Numbered from the stretch's first letter, positions 20,128 through 32,661 are shown. The stretch is 64,000 bases of DNA from Erwinia psidii (GCF_003846135.1 NZ_RHHM01000006.1:186001-250000); one strand, 5' to 3'. The notes: generated by a model not told the origin, from the letters alone. Made by a program: numbers and translations.

Positions 20128-20898
20128 CTATTGTGCGGTGGACAACCACTCTCCAGCCGCCTTCTGATATTCGCCAGTGGCGAGGCTCAGGTGCAACCAC
20201 TGATCGACATACAGTTTCCAGCTCATGTCATCACGCGGCAGCATCCAGGCCTTTTCACCATACTGCATCGGCTGCTGGGGATTGACTGCACAAAGCTCTG
20301 GATAATGCTTCTGTTGATACTGCGCTTCAGAGGCGTCGGTTATCATTACATCGGCTTTTTTATCCACCAGTTGCCGGAAGATGGTGACGTTATCGTGAAA
20401 CAGCGTCAGGTTTGCTTTCGGCAACACATCACGGGCGAACGCTTCATTGGTACCGCCTGCCGGTTCAATCAGCCGTACCGAAGGCCGGTTTAGCTGATCG
20501 ACCGTGCGGTACTTTGCCTTATCAGCACAGCGAACCAACGGGATTTTACCGTTACTGCCCAGGGCGCTGGCAAACCACGCGGTCTGCTGGCGCTTCAGGG
20601 TGACAGAAATACCTCCTACCGCAATATCGCACCGCGCCGACAGAAAGTCCTGCATCAGCGTTTTCCAGGTAACCGGCACCCATTTGATTTGTGCGTCAAG
20701 GCTTTTCGCCAGTGACTGTGCCATCGTTACGTCAATCCCCTCATAGTGACCATCCGCGCGCCGCACACTGTAAGGCCGGTAATCTCCTGTGATACAGACC
20801 GTCAGCACTTTACTTTCCAGTACCTGATCGAGGTGTGATTGTGCACTGGCGCTCCCGGCCACAACCAGTAACAGCGTGGCAAATCCTGTTTTTATCAT
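20128..20898 (-). CDS. pheC: Periplasmic cyclohexadienyl (arogenate/prephenate) dehydratase
   Basis: 256 residues from the ATG at 20898, which has GGGAGAG upstream and gives a clean signal peptide (MIKTGFATLLLVVAGSASAQ). The fold is that of a periplasmic amino-acid binding protein, but several blocks match PheC of Pseudomonas: VLTVCITGDYRPYSV, FLSARCDIAVGGISV, EPAGGTNEAFAR with the catalytic glutamate, and HPELCAVNPQQP-like YPELCAVNPQQP. PheC converts prephenate or arogenate to phenylpyruvate or phenylalanine. No ABC permease or ATPase gene is next to it, which favours an enzyme over a transport receptor. Confidence 0.78.
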   Translation of the reverse strand: MIKTGFATLLLVVAGSASAQSHLDQVLESKVLTVCITGDYRPYSVRRADGHYEGIDVTMAQSLAKSLDAQIKWVPVTWKTLMQDFLSARCDIAVGGISVTLKRQQTAWFASALGSNGKIPLVRCADKAKYRTVDQLNRPSVRLIEPAGGTNEAFARDVLPKANLTLFHDNVTIFRQLVDKKADVMITDASEAQYQQKHYPELCAVNPQQPMQYGEKAWMLPRDDMSWKLYVDQWLHLSLATGEYQKAAGEWLSTAQ

Positions 20899-21050
20899 GG
20901 CGATCTCTCCCGTTATGTCAGAAAAACAGTGCTGACAGGTTATCGCCTGTTGTGGTGCTGATAGCAACGGTGTTATGGCAAGACAAGGATTTCTCAACGG
21001 GTCTGATACACGTAAACTAATGCGCATCACGTAATTCGGAGAGAGACACG

Positions 21051-21632
21051 ATGAGCAACATTCTAATCCTTGATGCAGGAAAAAGCTTTGGCCATTCGAA
21101 AGGCGAACTGAATCACACCCTGTGCGAGGTCGCGACGCGCTGGCTGCGTAATGCCGGCCACCGGGTGGACATCACCCTGGTGGATGAAAATTACGAGGTT
21201 GCCGATGAGGTACAAAAATACCTTACTGCTGATACCATCATTTATCAGATGCCGGGTTGGTGGATGGGCGAACCCTGGATTATGAAAAAATACATTGATG
21301 AAGTCTTTACCGCAGGACACGGGGCGCTTTACGCCAGCGATGGGCGTACCCGTGCAGACGCCAGTAAAAAGTATGGATCTGGTGGCCTCGTGCAAGGCAA
21401 AACTTATATGCTGTCGCTGACATGGAACGCGCCGCTGGAAGCCTTTACCGACCCGGACCAATTCTTTGAAGGCGTTGGCGTCGATGGTCTTTATATGCAT
21501 TTTCATAAGGCTAATCAGTTCATTGGCATGAAAGCACTGCCCACCTTTATCTGTAACGATGTGATTAAACAACCGGATGTGCCGCGCGACATAGCGCGCT
21601 ATCAAACCCATCTGAGCCAAATTTTTGCTTAA
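21051..21632 (+). CDS. mdaB: NADPH:quinone reductase MdaB
   Basis: 193 residues (E. coli MdaB 193). It is a flavodoxin-fold FAD enzyme that reduces quinones by two electrons. Diagnostic blocks are QMPGWWMGEPWIMKKYIDEV, DGRTRADASKKYGSGGL and MLSLTWNAPLEAF. GGAGAGAGACACG precedes the ATG. It is followed after 122 bases by ygiN, its redox partner in E. coli, so the pair is conserved. Confidence 0.93.
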   Translation: MSNILILDAGKSFGHSKGELNHTLCEVATRWLRNAGHRVDITLVDENYEVADEVQKYLTADTIIYQMPGWWMGEPWIMKKYIDEVFTAGHGALYASDGRTRADASKKYGSGGLVQGKTYMLSLTWNAPLEAFTDPDQFFEGVGVDGLYMHFHKANQFIGMKALPTFICNDVIKQPDVPRDIARYQTHLSQIFA

Positions 21633-21754
21633 CTGATATAGCAGGCCGGCAACCGACAGGTGCCGTTTACTTACCCAGGCCAGGTAACGACGCCGCAGAA
21701 GAACTGGCAATCCCGCAAGGGGAGCTGATGGCGTTTAACTCAGAGGGAATCAAT

Positions 21755-22066
21755 ATGCTCACCGTCATTGCTGAAATTTGCGTCAGACCGGGCCGTCGTT
21801 CCGCCGTCATAGAGGAAATTGAGAAACTGATCCCTTTGGTGTTACAGGAGGAGGGATGCGGACGGTATTTGCCACTGGTTGACCATATCGCCCAGATCCC
21901 GTGGAAACAGCACTCCCCGGACTCGATCTTTATGATCGAACACTGGGATTCAATGCGGCACCTGGAGGAACACCAGCAGTCACCACACATGGAAAAGCAC
22001 CGTAGTCTGATTAAAGACGATGTGGTGGAAGTGAAAATTTTTGTGCTGGAGGCGACCAGACAGTAA
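21755..22066 (+). CDS. ygiN: Quinol monooxygenase YgiN
   Basis: 103 residues from the ATG at 21755 (E. coli YgiN 104), with GAGGGA upstream; an in-frame start 27 bases earlier lacks a site. It is a small antibiotic-biosynthesis-monooxygenase (ABM) ferredoxin-like protein proposed to re-oxidise quinols made by MdaB. Family features are MLTVIAEICVRPGR, LQEEGCGRYLPLVD, SIFMIEHWDSMRHLEEH and PHMEKH. Confidence 0.88.
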   Translation: MLTVIAEICVRPGRRSAVIEEIEKLIPLVLQEEGCGRYLPLVDHIAQIPWKQHSPDSIFMIEHWDSMRHLEEHQQSPHMEKHRSLIKDDVVEVKIFVLEATRQ

Positions 22067-22216
22067 TGCACCACCTGGATTAGGCGGCTCTCGCAACGGA
22101 CGTCGTTTTCCCGGCCACCGCAACGTACACGCAGGGGGTCAGGATGGCGAGTCAATAGCCTGATGGGCCTGGCTACAAGGCGAGGCGCCATTTTCCCAAC
22201 TGAACCTGAGAGCACA

Positions 22217-23143
22217 ATGAACAAGATAATCTTTGATACTGATATCGGCGTGGATGATGCGTTCGCGTTGGCTTATGCGGCTAAAACGCAACACATCGTA
22301 GGGATTACGACCGTTTTTGGCAACGTTGCGGTAGGTCAGGCGGTGAAAAATGCCCGCCTGTTTTCACAACAGATTGGCCTGAATGTCCCCATATTTCGGG
22401 GATGTTCACGCCCACTGGCCCTGCCGCAGGTGACAGCCGCTGCGAATGTCCACGGCAGTGACGGACTGGGTGATGTGCTGGAAAATCCCTTTGACGATCG
22501 GGCAGAAAATGCCGTTGAGTTTATTATTAACACCGTCAGGGCACAGCCGGGCGAGATCACGCTGGTTGCCATCGGACCACTGACCAATCTGGCGATGGCG
22601 GCAAACCTGGCACCGGATATTGTTCCACTGGTGAAAGAGGTGGTGATCATGGGCGGCGCCTTTGGCACGCACGGTCATGCGGGGAATGTGACGCCGCACA
22701 GCGAATTCAACATCTGGAAAGATCCTCACGCCGCCGATCGGGTGCTCTGTGCTGCATGGCCGGTGGTGATCCTGCCACTGGATGTGACACATCAGGTATT
22801 GATCGGCGGGGAGGAGATCCGCAGCCTGAATCTGCCCGTGCTGGAGGCCATCTCAAAAGGTTATCTGCGTTACAGCCTGGAGAAAGAAGGCTTTGAGGGT
22901 ATGGCGCTGCACGATACGCTGACCATCTCATGGCTGAACCATCCAACACTTTTTACCACGGTACAGTCACCGGTCAGGGTCGTTTGCGAGGGGATCACGC
23001 TCGGCCAGACGGTCCGGCAGCTAACGCATCTGGCCTCGCGCTATAATCCTTTTGCAGCCTGTCCGGCGCAGACACTCTGCCTGGAGGTACAGGCTGAAGA
23101 AGTTAAAAACGCCTTCCTTGAAACACTTCGCGTGAGGCACTGA
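22217..23143 (+). CDS. Inosine/uridine-preferring nucleoside hydrolase
   Basis: 308 residues from the ATG at 22217 (GAGAG upstream). The Ca2+-binding N terminus is IIFDTDIGVDDAFAL, the hallmark of the family. The second metal/ribose block is VVIMGGAFGTHGHAGNVTP followed by SEFNIWKDPHAAD, and the C-terminal aspartate is in HDTLTISWL. It splits ribonucleosides into base and ribose. It resembles the RihA/RihB group, but I cannot fix the substrate. It is separate from mdaB-ygiN and starts an accessory block reaching to the TetR gene. Confidence 0.85.
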   Translation: MNKIIFDTDIGVDDAFALAYAAKTQHIVGITTVFGNVAVGQAVKNARLFSQQIGLNVPIFRGCSRPLALPQVTAAANVHGSDGLGDVLENPFDDRAENAVEFIINTVRAQPGEITLVAIGPLTNLAMAANLAPDIVPLVKEVVIMGGAFGTHGHAGNVTPHSEFNIWKDPHAADRVLCAAWPVVILPLDVTHQVLIGGEEIRSLNLPVLEAISKGYLRYSLEKEGFEGMALHDTLTISWLNHPTLFTTVQSPVRVVCEGITLGQTVRQLTHLASRYNPFAACPAQTLCLEVQAEEVKNAFLETLRVRH

Positions 23144-23279
23144 AGATCAGATTTCGCGCGCGTCCCTTTCCATCTTTACTCCTGCAAAACAGGAGCGCTC
23201 CAGGATGGCGGAGCTGACGTCTGACTGACTTTTAACGCCCCCCGAACTCTGGCCAGCACAACACGCTGGCGTATCCCTG

Positions 23280-24730
23280 TTAATTTTTTTTCTGCCTGAA
23301 CAGCCATTCACGCGCGGCCTGAATATAAAAGAACTTACGGGCAGAGGCCATATGATCGATCCCTTTAAAGGTAAGAAAAGTAATATTACCGCCTTCTGCC
23401 AGATAACGGTTCACCTGATCAGAAAGCTTACTCTGATTGCCAGGCGGAAAAATCAACGTAGGATCGAGCATCTCCTCAGGCCGGGTAACCTTACCACCCG
23501 CCTGTTGCCAGACAGGAACACATTTCTCATTCCACGGCGTGGCTTTATTATCTTCCGACCCCGTAATAATCAACAGCTTTTGCTTTGCGAGAGTAACGAC
23601 ATCTTTTGGCCGCTGCTGACCCGCAATAATAAGCCCAGCCGCAAAGGTTTCCGGGTGCTTCGCCATCAGCCAGAGCGAGGTCATGGCGCCCATTGACCAC
23701 CCCGTACAGTAAACCCGCGCGGGATCTATTTTCAGCACCTTGTCCCGACGATCATCAAGATTGGGGTTTCCGTAATCCCAGCGATTGCTCAGCAACGACT
23801 GCACCAGGCGCCAGGTATTTTCCACATCGCTGGTGTGTTGCCAGTAGTCATTCATGGTGGTGCGCTCATAGCGTGGCGTAATCACCACACATTCATGCCG
23901 CTGCTGCTCTTGCGGCATACTCCAGATGGAAGCAATGCACTGTTCGGTTAATGTCCGTGCACAGGTACCATCGTAGCTGGTACCCGAATGGGTGATCGCC
24001 AGCACCAGCGGATATGCTTTATCTTCTCCTCCCGGTTTCAGAAACGACGGCGGCAGATAAATACTGTATTCCAGCCATGCAGAATGCTCGTCATCCCTCC
24101 ACCAGTGGTTTTGTTCCCACTCATCCACCCCGCGGATCACAACATTGTTGCCATGCACCCCGGCATTGCTCCATTGGGTGCCGCTCGCGGCATAAACTTT
24201 ACCCTTCAGGGTATGAACATTTTTTAGCTGTACCAGCGAAACGATGTCGCTGTCCTGCGTCGGTAAGCTGAGGTCGGGATCATGACTGAATTCAGTAATG
24301 ACATATCTGCCCGTTACGCTTTCATGTCCCGATAACAGTGCAGGTTCGGCATTCGTATAGATACTGCTGACCGCCCGTGGCTGTGGAGCGGCCTGGCTGG
24401 TATTTTTATCAGGTTCGTTTGGCATACCGGCAAAGAAACCTTCCGCTGCCGGAACCACTGAAGCCTGATAGGTGTTCAGCGTCAGGCTGGCAGGATCGAT
24501 GCGGCAATGCCGTAGATTTTTTCACCACCGCCGGTGACTTCACAAAGCGCATAAATGCACTGTATTCCAGGGCCTCTGTTGACACCTTTAGTTGGCTTTC
24601 CCTGTTGAGACGCCGCCATAAATCCGGTTTGGTTTGCCGCTCTGGCGTCCCGGGCAAGTCCCGCACCTGAAATGGCACCAGCCAGTACAGTTCCGGCCAC
24701 CATAAATGATCTTCGCGATAAATCGGGCAT
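23280..24730 (-). pseudogene. Tat-exported alpha/beta hydrolase (PHB-depolymerase-like esterase), frameshifted
   Basis: The minus-strand ATG at 24730 has AGGAAGG upstream and encodes LSRRSFMVAGTVLAGAISGA, a twin-arginine signal. That frame stops at 24482 after GEKIYGIAASI. The next frame continues without a gap as IDPASLTLNTYQAS and runs to 23280, so one missing base near 24500 splits the gene. The second part (about 400 residues) has a polyhydroxybutyrate-depolymerase/esterase fold with the nucleophile elbow CTGWSMGAMTSLWL, a GSEDNKATPW aspartate loop and the histidine in KGIDHMASAR. All triad residues remain. The break may be a true mutation or a base-call error. It follows the ceramidase-like gene by 20 bases. 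Confidence 0.75.
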
Positions 24731-24750
24731 AGTTTACCTTCCTGGTAGAT

Positions 24751-26093
24751 TTACTCTGATGCGGGCATTGTCCACATTTCTTTTAATTGATTGATGATGG
24801 CCTGAGCAGCCACCTCCGCCGCGCCCGGTGCATAGGGCGAAGAGCACGCCTCATAGGTCAGGCGTTGGTAACTGGTCACATCAGGGAGATATTTCGCCGC
24901 ACCATCCACCATGGTCATAACAAAAGTCTGGACAAAGGGAGAAGCTGCACGTATCTGCGCCCCTGTGATGGCCGACAGTTCTGGCTGTACCCCAACCAAC
25001 ACAATATCCCCCCGCTGTATGAACACCACAGGCAACGGAGTGACACCGTTAAGCTGATAGTGACAGGCGCTAACCGGCCCCGTTACCGGGTTGCGTGGCG
25101 AAAATTTTTGCGCCCCAAGAAGGATGTCATGACGACTGAGCCTGAAGATATTTGCTGGCTTCCAGGTAATGCGATCGAGCACCTTTGTAACCTCATCGCC
25201 AAGTCGCTGTCCAAACAGTGCCAGCAGCGCAAAACCCTTTTCGTGGGTATCAGTACGCCCCACGCTGCCATCAGCATGGACAACATGACGACTGGCCTGC
25301 AGATAAGGCACCTGATCGCCTGCGCATCCCACCAGATAAAAAGCGACCGTAAGGTCATCGTAATGACGTTCGACATAACGGGCGACGGCACCGGCCAGAT
25401 CGGCACTGACCAGACGGCCTCCTGCTTCCTTTTGCGACGCATCCATCACCGCGGGCTGTACTGCATAGTTGAGCAACACTGCCAGCAGTTTGCCATCCTC
25501 CCCACCCAGGGCGATCACGCCAATGTGTGGATCTGTGTAACCTTTATCGTCAGCACCTAACCACCAGCCGTAAGGGGTATTGATATTACGGTTTACGCCG
25601 ACGCGACCGTAGCCACTTCCGCTACCCAGGCGGGCAGGTTGTAAGTTGTTGACCGCCAGTAAGGCCGCAGAGTGCAGCACCGTCTCAAAAGCCGCCAGCA
25701 CGGTCTGGGTCTTTGTAGTTTGGCTGATGATATGCGGGGTTGAGAAAGAGTGGCTGGCGTTGACTATGATGTTATCAGCAGCCACAGCGGCCACTCCGCT
25801 CAATACCGTTTTCATTCTCACAATCACGGGCTGTGTCAGCGATGTCATATCCACCAGCACAATTGCCTGCCGCTGGCCATTGCATTCCATTAACAATACG
25901 CGCACGTAAAGAGGATCATGCTCACTGACAAAATCATCCAGTGGATACAACCCGGTCAGCCTGACAATGGCGCGACCAGCTCAGCATTGAAGTTGCCCTG
26001 ATCCATACTGCCCGCAGCCGACAAGGTGAAAGGCAGCATGGCCATGACGCCGAATCCCAGACCAGCGTGAAGAAAGTGTCGTCGGGTGAACAT
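24751..26093 (-). pseudogene. Tat-exported neutral ceramidase-like hydrolase, frameshifted
   Basis: The minus-strand ATG at 26093 (GGAG upstream) gives MFTRRHFLHAGLGFGVMAML, a twin-arginine-like signal, and stops about 45 codons later after GNFNAELVAPLSG. The neighbouring frame joins smoothly near 25980 (NFNAE, then GRAIVRLTGLYPLDDF) and stays open to 24751, so a single base is missing. The long part (about 400 residues) resembles neutral/alkaline ceramidase-like proteins: HDPLYVRVLLMEC, NIIVNASHSFSTPH with its metal-ligand histidines, and YLVGCAGDQVPY. The natural substrate is unknown. It is transcribed first, with the esterase gene behind it. Confidence 0.7.
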
Positions 26094-26312
26094 TAAGGCT
26101 CCACAGGTTAATAATGACGTTTCAGGAGAGATACAGATGCCCCTGATGCTTCCAGACGCAGATCATGCCCGGTTATTTAATGGCGATGTCGTCTGCTTTT
26201 CGGGAAGCCATGTCTTCGCTCACCGGGCGTTATTCCTGCACCGGCCAGGTGATATTTGCCTGATGCAATCCAGACCTGGATGAAATATGCGTCACGTTTT
26301 TCGCAACGCGGT

Positions 26313-26966
26313 TTAGCTGATTTTTAACGCCAGTTCTGTACCACGCTTGATTGGCAGCGTGACGGAAATGAAGCCATTTGCCGGATCGCGGATAAATTCG
26401 AGGAAATCAGGTTCCGCATTGTCATTCAGCACGTAGCCACCAACACGCAGTTGAGGCGCCATTATTTCAATGACCTGCCTTGCCAGCGTAGGTCCCTCAG
26501 CAAGCGGCCAACCATCAATCAGGACAAAATCAACCGGACCACCCACGTCTTTGAGCGTTTCACGCGCATCGCCGACACGAACGGTAACATAGTCATCCAG
26601 CCCAGCGGCGGCAAGATTCTGATATGCCGTTTTCACTTTTGCCGACACTAACTCCGCACCGATCACCTCTCCGCCACCGTTATCCCGCATCGCGGCGGCA
26701 AAATAGATGGCAGACATCCCCACGGAGGTCGCAAAATCCACTACCCTCGTGGCCTTCATTGCACGGCACAACAGATAGATAAGATCGCCCTGTTCAGGAT
26801 GGATTGAAAATCCATAGTCCGAAAACTGCTCAGGATCGGGTGAACCCGGCCCCGCAAATGCGGCGGCATCCGGGCGGTTGCGGCGTTCATTCATTCCCTG
26901 GAGCACGTTTAAAATTCGGGGATCGCGGATAGTGGCAGACGCCTGCTTAGACCGATCCGATATCAT
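26313..26966 (-). CDS. Class I SAM-dependent O-methyltransferase
   Basis: 217 residues from the ATG at 26966, chosen for the strong AGGAGG seven bases upstream; longer starts add 36 unlikely residues. The Rossmann SAM motif is VVDFATSVGMSAIYFA, followed by the acidic strand VIGAELV, VRVGDARETL and PVDFVLIDGW, as in the catechol/MdmC-like O-methyltransferase class. The usual G-x-G is altered to ATSVG. The substrate cannot be told. It is divergent from a TetR-family gene with a palindromic operator between them, so it is probably induced by a small molecule that the TetR protein binds. Confidence 0.78.
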   Translation of the reverse strand: MISDRSKQASATIRDPRILNVLQGMNERRNRPDAAAFAGPGSPDPEQFSDYGFSIHPEQGDLIYLLCRAMKATRVVDFATSVGMSAIYFAAAMRDNGGGEVIGAELVSAKVKTAYQNLAAAGLDDYVTVRVGDARETLKDVGGPVDFVLIDGWPLAEGPTLARQVIEIMAPQLRVGGYVLNDNAEPDFLEFIRDPANGFISVTLPIKRGTELALKIS

Positions 26967-27020
26967 GAGAATTCCTCCTGAAGTCGCGTTAATATTGGCA
27001 AAGATTTGAATAATATCCTG

Positions 27021-27050
27021 TACCATTTTATGGTACCAGACAAGTACCAT
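27021..27050. promoter_or_regulatory. Palindromic TetR-type operator
   Basis: TACCAT-TTT-ATGGTA is a perfect 15-bp palindrome, followed ten bases later by a third TACCAT half-site at 27045-27050. It lies between the divergent methyltransferase and TetR genes, where a self-regulating TetR protein would bind. This is inferred from position and symmetry. Confidence 0.6.
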
Positions 27051-27084
27051 ATTAAATTTCCTCTTCAACCACATGTAATTAAAT

Positions 27085-27744
27085 ATGAACAGTTTCCCTA
27101 CCCAGCCTTCGCCACGCCGTGGACGGCCCCGCTCTGAAGATGAGACCAGCCGGCGTCACACGATTATCGCCAGTGCATATCGTGCCTTTATTGAACTGGG
27201 GTTTGCCAATACCAGCACCGCGGAAGTGGCCCGCCGGGCAAAGGTGTCGAAACGCACTCTGTATGAAGTATTCAGTGATAAAAAGGCGCTGTTTGCTGCC
27301 GTTGTCAGCGAATATCGCCATTTGCTGTTGGATTTACCCAGGCCAGAACAGGAGCAATGTTCACTGGAAACCTGCCTGTTTCGTATTTTTCGCCTCGATA
27401 TCAGTGATGAGGCGTATCAGGAACGTGAAGCGATTTTGAGGCTGATGACGCGTGAATCGGCGCTGTTTCCTGAGCTTGCTGATTATCTCTATGAAAGCAA
27501 AGCGGTGCGATCAAGGGAAATGCTGATGGAATGGTTAGAATATGTCGATCCGAAGAAAAACCTGCGGCCCGGGCAGACAGAAATCTATGCGGGTATGTTG
27601 ATGGATATTGTTTTCGGCGCACTGGCGACGCACCGACGCGCAACCGATATCCGGCAACGACAGGAGATCGTCGGGCACATTAAAGAAAGAATTCTGATAA
27701 TGCTGAGGGGAATAGGCTGGCTTTCCGCATCCAGCGGTGAGTGA
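27085..27744 (+). CDS. TetR/AcrR-family regulator
   Basis: 219 residues. The N-terminal helix-turn-helix (about residues 25-70) reads AYRAFIELGFANTSTAEVA and KVSKRTLYEVFSDKKALFAA, which is typical of TetR. The C-terminal ligand domain is not assignable, although its AefR/TetR_C-like helices are plausible. It is divergent from the O-methyltransferase, and the palindrome at 27021 fits local autorepression. It has no E. coli counterpart at this place. Confidence 0.85.
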   Translation: MNSFPTQPSPRRGRPRSEDETSRRHTIIASAYRAFIELGFANTSTAEVARRAKVSKRTLYEVFSDKKALFAAVVSEYRHLLLDLPRPEQEQCSLETCLFRIFRLDISDEAYQEREAILRLMTRESALFPELADYLYESKAVRSREMLMEWLEYVDPKKNLRPGQTEIYAGMLMDIVFGALATHRRATDIRQRQEIVGHIKERILIMLRGIGWLSASSGE

Positions 27745-27950
27745 AAACGTTACCCCTGTGTGGCGGACAGGGGAATAACCGCATTGTTGTTGACCGGCTC
27801 ATCCGGGACAGAAAAGATCGCCCCGAATACATGCCAAGAAATGCAGACGGCAGTCAGCGCGTAAATCCTCATGCTCACCGGGCTGATGGCAGCAGCGTAA
27901 AATGCCCGCCACAGACGCTGACTGCCAGAACAGCATTCGGCTGCGGCGGC

Positions 27951-30481
<2,531 letters not shown>

Positions 30482-30484
30482 CGT

Positions 30485-31312
30485 TCAGTACCCTTCTGCA
30501 TCGGGATCCGGGCTGAACGCACGGGTTTGCAAACGCTGCACCAGCGTTTCCACCCGCCCATCATCGTACAACTCCAGCCAGCGCCAGCCGGGCGCTTCAG
30601 AATCGATAGTAAAGTTGGTGCAATGCGGTTTGAACTGAACACAGGTGGACGGTGTGGCCAGCAGGCGACGACCATTCCAGTTCAGATCCAAATCCTGATG
30701 GATATGGCCGCACACCAGGGTCGACGCTAACGGATAGCGCTGCAACACGGCCTCAAGCATCGGGGAGTTACGCAGGCTGTGCTGATCGAGCCAGTTACAG
30801 CCGCATGGCAGTGGGTGATGATGCAACAACACCAGCGTATGCCGGTCTGGCGCTTTCGCAAGGGTGTTATCCAGCCACTCAAGTTGGTAATCGCTAAGTT
30901 CCCCATGGGGTACACCAAAAACCTGACTGTCCAGCAACACTATCTGCCAGCATTCCCCCACCATCACATGTTTTGCGTCTGCAATTTGCGTCTCAGCAAG
31001 CGTGCTGTACATGGCGGGCTGAAAGTCGTGATTGCCCGGTAACCAGACGCAGGGCGCGGCCAGACGCGCGAGGCCCTCAGCGAAGTGCTGATAGGCCTCG
31101 ACGGTATGGTCCTGAGCCAGATCGCCGGTGGCGACGATCAGATCATACGGCTGTTCACTGGCTGAAATAGCCTGTAGCACCGCGTCAAAACTGGCCCAGG
31201 TATTTACACCAAGCAGCGTTTCGTGTTTACCCGCAAAAAGGTGGGGGTCCGTTATCTGTAAAATCCTGATGCAGGCCCCACTTTCTACAGGAATTTTTAG
31301 CAGGCTATCCAA
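30485..31312 (-). CDS. cpdA: 3',5'-cyclic AMP phosphodiesterase
   Basis: 275 residues (E. coli CpdA 275). It hydrolyses cAMP to AMP and so lowers CRP signalling. It is a class III phosphodiesterase of the metallophosphoesterase fold with all metal motifs: ITDPHLF, VATGDLAQDH, WLPGNHDFQP, LLHHHPLPCG and VCGHIHQDLDL. Third gene of the nudF-parE operon. Confidence 0.95.
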   Translation of the reverse strand: MDSLLKIPVESGACIRILQITDPHLFAGKHETLLGVNTWASFDAVLQAISASEQPYDLIVATGDLAQDHTVEAYQHFAEGLARLAAPCVWLPGNHDFQPAMYSTLAETQIADAKHVMVGECWQIVLLDSQVFGVPHGELSDYQLEWLDNTLAKAPDRHTLVLLHHHPLPCGCNWLDQHSLRNSPMLEAVLQRYPLASTLVCGHIHQDLDLNWNGRRLLATPSTCVQFKPHCTNFTIDSEAPGWRWLELYDDGRVETLVQRLQTRAFSPDPDAEGY

Positions 31313-31359
31313 TCACAATCCTTAAGATTAACGCTATTGCAATAGGTACTGTAACCGGA

Positions 31360-31791
31360 TCAACAAACCGGAGCAGTCACCGTGCCATGTGCTAAACAGT
31401 AGCGCAACCAGTCGGCAAGAAACTGGTTTATCTGATGCTTTTCATCACGCTGATGCAGCTTTTTATTTGGGTAATCATAGCGTGCTTTGAAGCGGAGTAT
31501 CTGCTGGGTGGAACACACTTCCGCGACCATCGCGTCATGATAGAGACGAACGGTCATGGCAGGCAGGCTCCAGTAACTTACTGCCGGGGCAATTTGTTTA
31601 ATCTCCACCAGCGTGGTGTAGCGGGTCGATTCCAGAATCGCCACCGTGTAACTCGCACTGTTAACCTGATAAGTCACTGACCCCACGGCCCGATCGTCCT
31701 CAGGTCTGGGCAGCAGGCGGCGTAACTGCGCGAAATTGGTCTCACACAGACGCATCATTTCAGGGAAATCAGGAACATAGCGTTTTATCAT
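31360..31791 (-). CDS. yqiB: DUF1249 protein YqiB
   Basis: 143 residues from the ATG at 31791 (E. coli YqiB 140). This start overlaps the nudF stop as ATGA, a common coupling arrangement; a GTG twelve bases upstream is less likely. The role is unknown. The family blocks [31 protein letters not shown] and [17 protein letters not shown] are all conserved, so it is a well-kept cytoplasmic protein. Confidence 0.9.
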   Translation of the reverse strand: MIKRYVPDFPEMMRLCETNFAQLRRLLPRPEDDRAVGSVTYQVNSASYTVAILESTRYTTLVEIKQIAPAVSYWSLPAMTVRLYHDAMVAEVCSTQQILRFKARYDYPNKKLHQRDEKHQINQFLADWLRYCLAHGTVTAPVC

Positions 31792-32423
31792 TCGATTTTC
31801 CACTCTTCTCGCAGTTTTTTATGGTGCAGCTCAAGCCATTGCAAAGCGATGACAGAGGCGGCGTTGTCTATTTTCCCCTCTTCCACCCACTGGTAGGCCT
31901 GTTGACGGCTCACCACATGAACAAAAATATCCTCATTCTCTTCCTCCAGACCGTGATTTCCATGCGCCACACTGGCATCCACTTCTCCAACCAGGATCGA
32001 CAACCTTTCGCTGGTGCCGCCTGGGCTTGCCAGGTAATTCAGTACGGGCTTAACGCGACCAGGTGTCAGACCTGCTTCTTCTTCAGCTTCACGACGGACG
32101 ACATCTTCCGGCGTTTCTCCCGGCTCAATGATCCCCGCGACCAGCTCCAGCAGCCAGGGCGTCGCGCTGCTGTCGTAAGCCGGGATACGGATTTGTTCAA
32201 TCAGCACAACTTCATCACGCTGTGGATCATAAGGCAGCATGGCAGCGGCATGTCCGCGTTCGAAAACATCCCTTTTTACTACCCCACTCATTTCGCCATT
32301 GAACAGGCGGTGACGAAAATGGTAACGAATGAGTGAAAAAAAACCACGATAAAGTGTCTCCCGTGCAATAATTTCTACATCGTCTTTTGTGAAAGTCACC
32401 GGGTATTTTCTGTCTGATCCCAT
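31788..32423 (-). CDS. nudF: ADP-ribose pyrophosphatase
   Basis: 211 residues (E. coli NudF 209). It hydrolyses ADP-ribose to AMP and ribose-5-phosphate. The Nudix box is visible as [20 protein letters not shown] followed by AGL. AGGGAGA precedes the ATG. It is first in nudF-yqiB-cpdA-yqiA-parE and divergent from tolC across 238 bases. Confidence 0.95.
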   Translation of the reverse strand: MGSDRKYPVTFTKDDVEIIARETLYRGFFSLIRYHFRHRLFNGEMSGVVKRDVFERGHAAAMLPYDPQRDEVVLIEQIRIPAYDSSATPWLLELVAGIIEPGETPEDVVRREAEEEAGLTPGRVKPVLNYLASPGGTSERLSILVGEVDASVAHGNHGLEEENEDIFVHVVSRQQAYQWVEEGKIDNAASVIALQWLELHHKKLREEWKIE

Positions 32424-32610
32424 CAGGTTCTCCCTTTGTGCTCATTGAGTGGTAAAAACAGGAAAACGCAATCCCTGTTGCGCGCACAGTGTAGTTCTTA
32501 ATGAATTATTTAAGTAAATTATGGCAACATGGCACTTTCCGCCAACTTATCTCTCTTGTTTACTCTGTTAGAATCGGCGGTAATTTTTTGGCTTACGTTA
32601 GCGCTACCAG

Positions 32611-32651
32611 AGTAACTTTGCTGCATAACACAGTCACTTTGCTGCACAACA
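32611..32651 (+). repeat. Two 20-base imperfect direct repeats in the tolC leader
   Basis: AGTAACTTTGCTGCATAACA and AGTCACTTTGCTGCACAACA occur back to back with a period of 21 bases, just before the tolC ribosome binding site. The core ACTTTGCTGC is identical in both copies. Confidence 0.85.
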
Positions 32652-32661
32652 AGGAATGCAA

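Noticed and set aside
20128-20898. Amino-acid ABC transporter receptor
   Set aside because: The fold fits, but PheC-specific blocks are present and no permease or ATPase gene is adjacent.
24480-26000. Programmed -1 frameshifting in the two Tat hydrolase genes
   Set aside because: No slippery heptamer is present at either junction, and programmed shifting right after two signal peptides would be unprecedented to my knowledge; indels are simpler.
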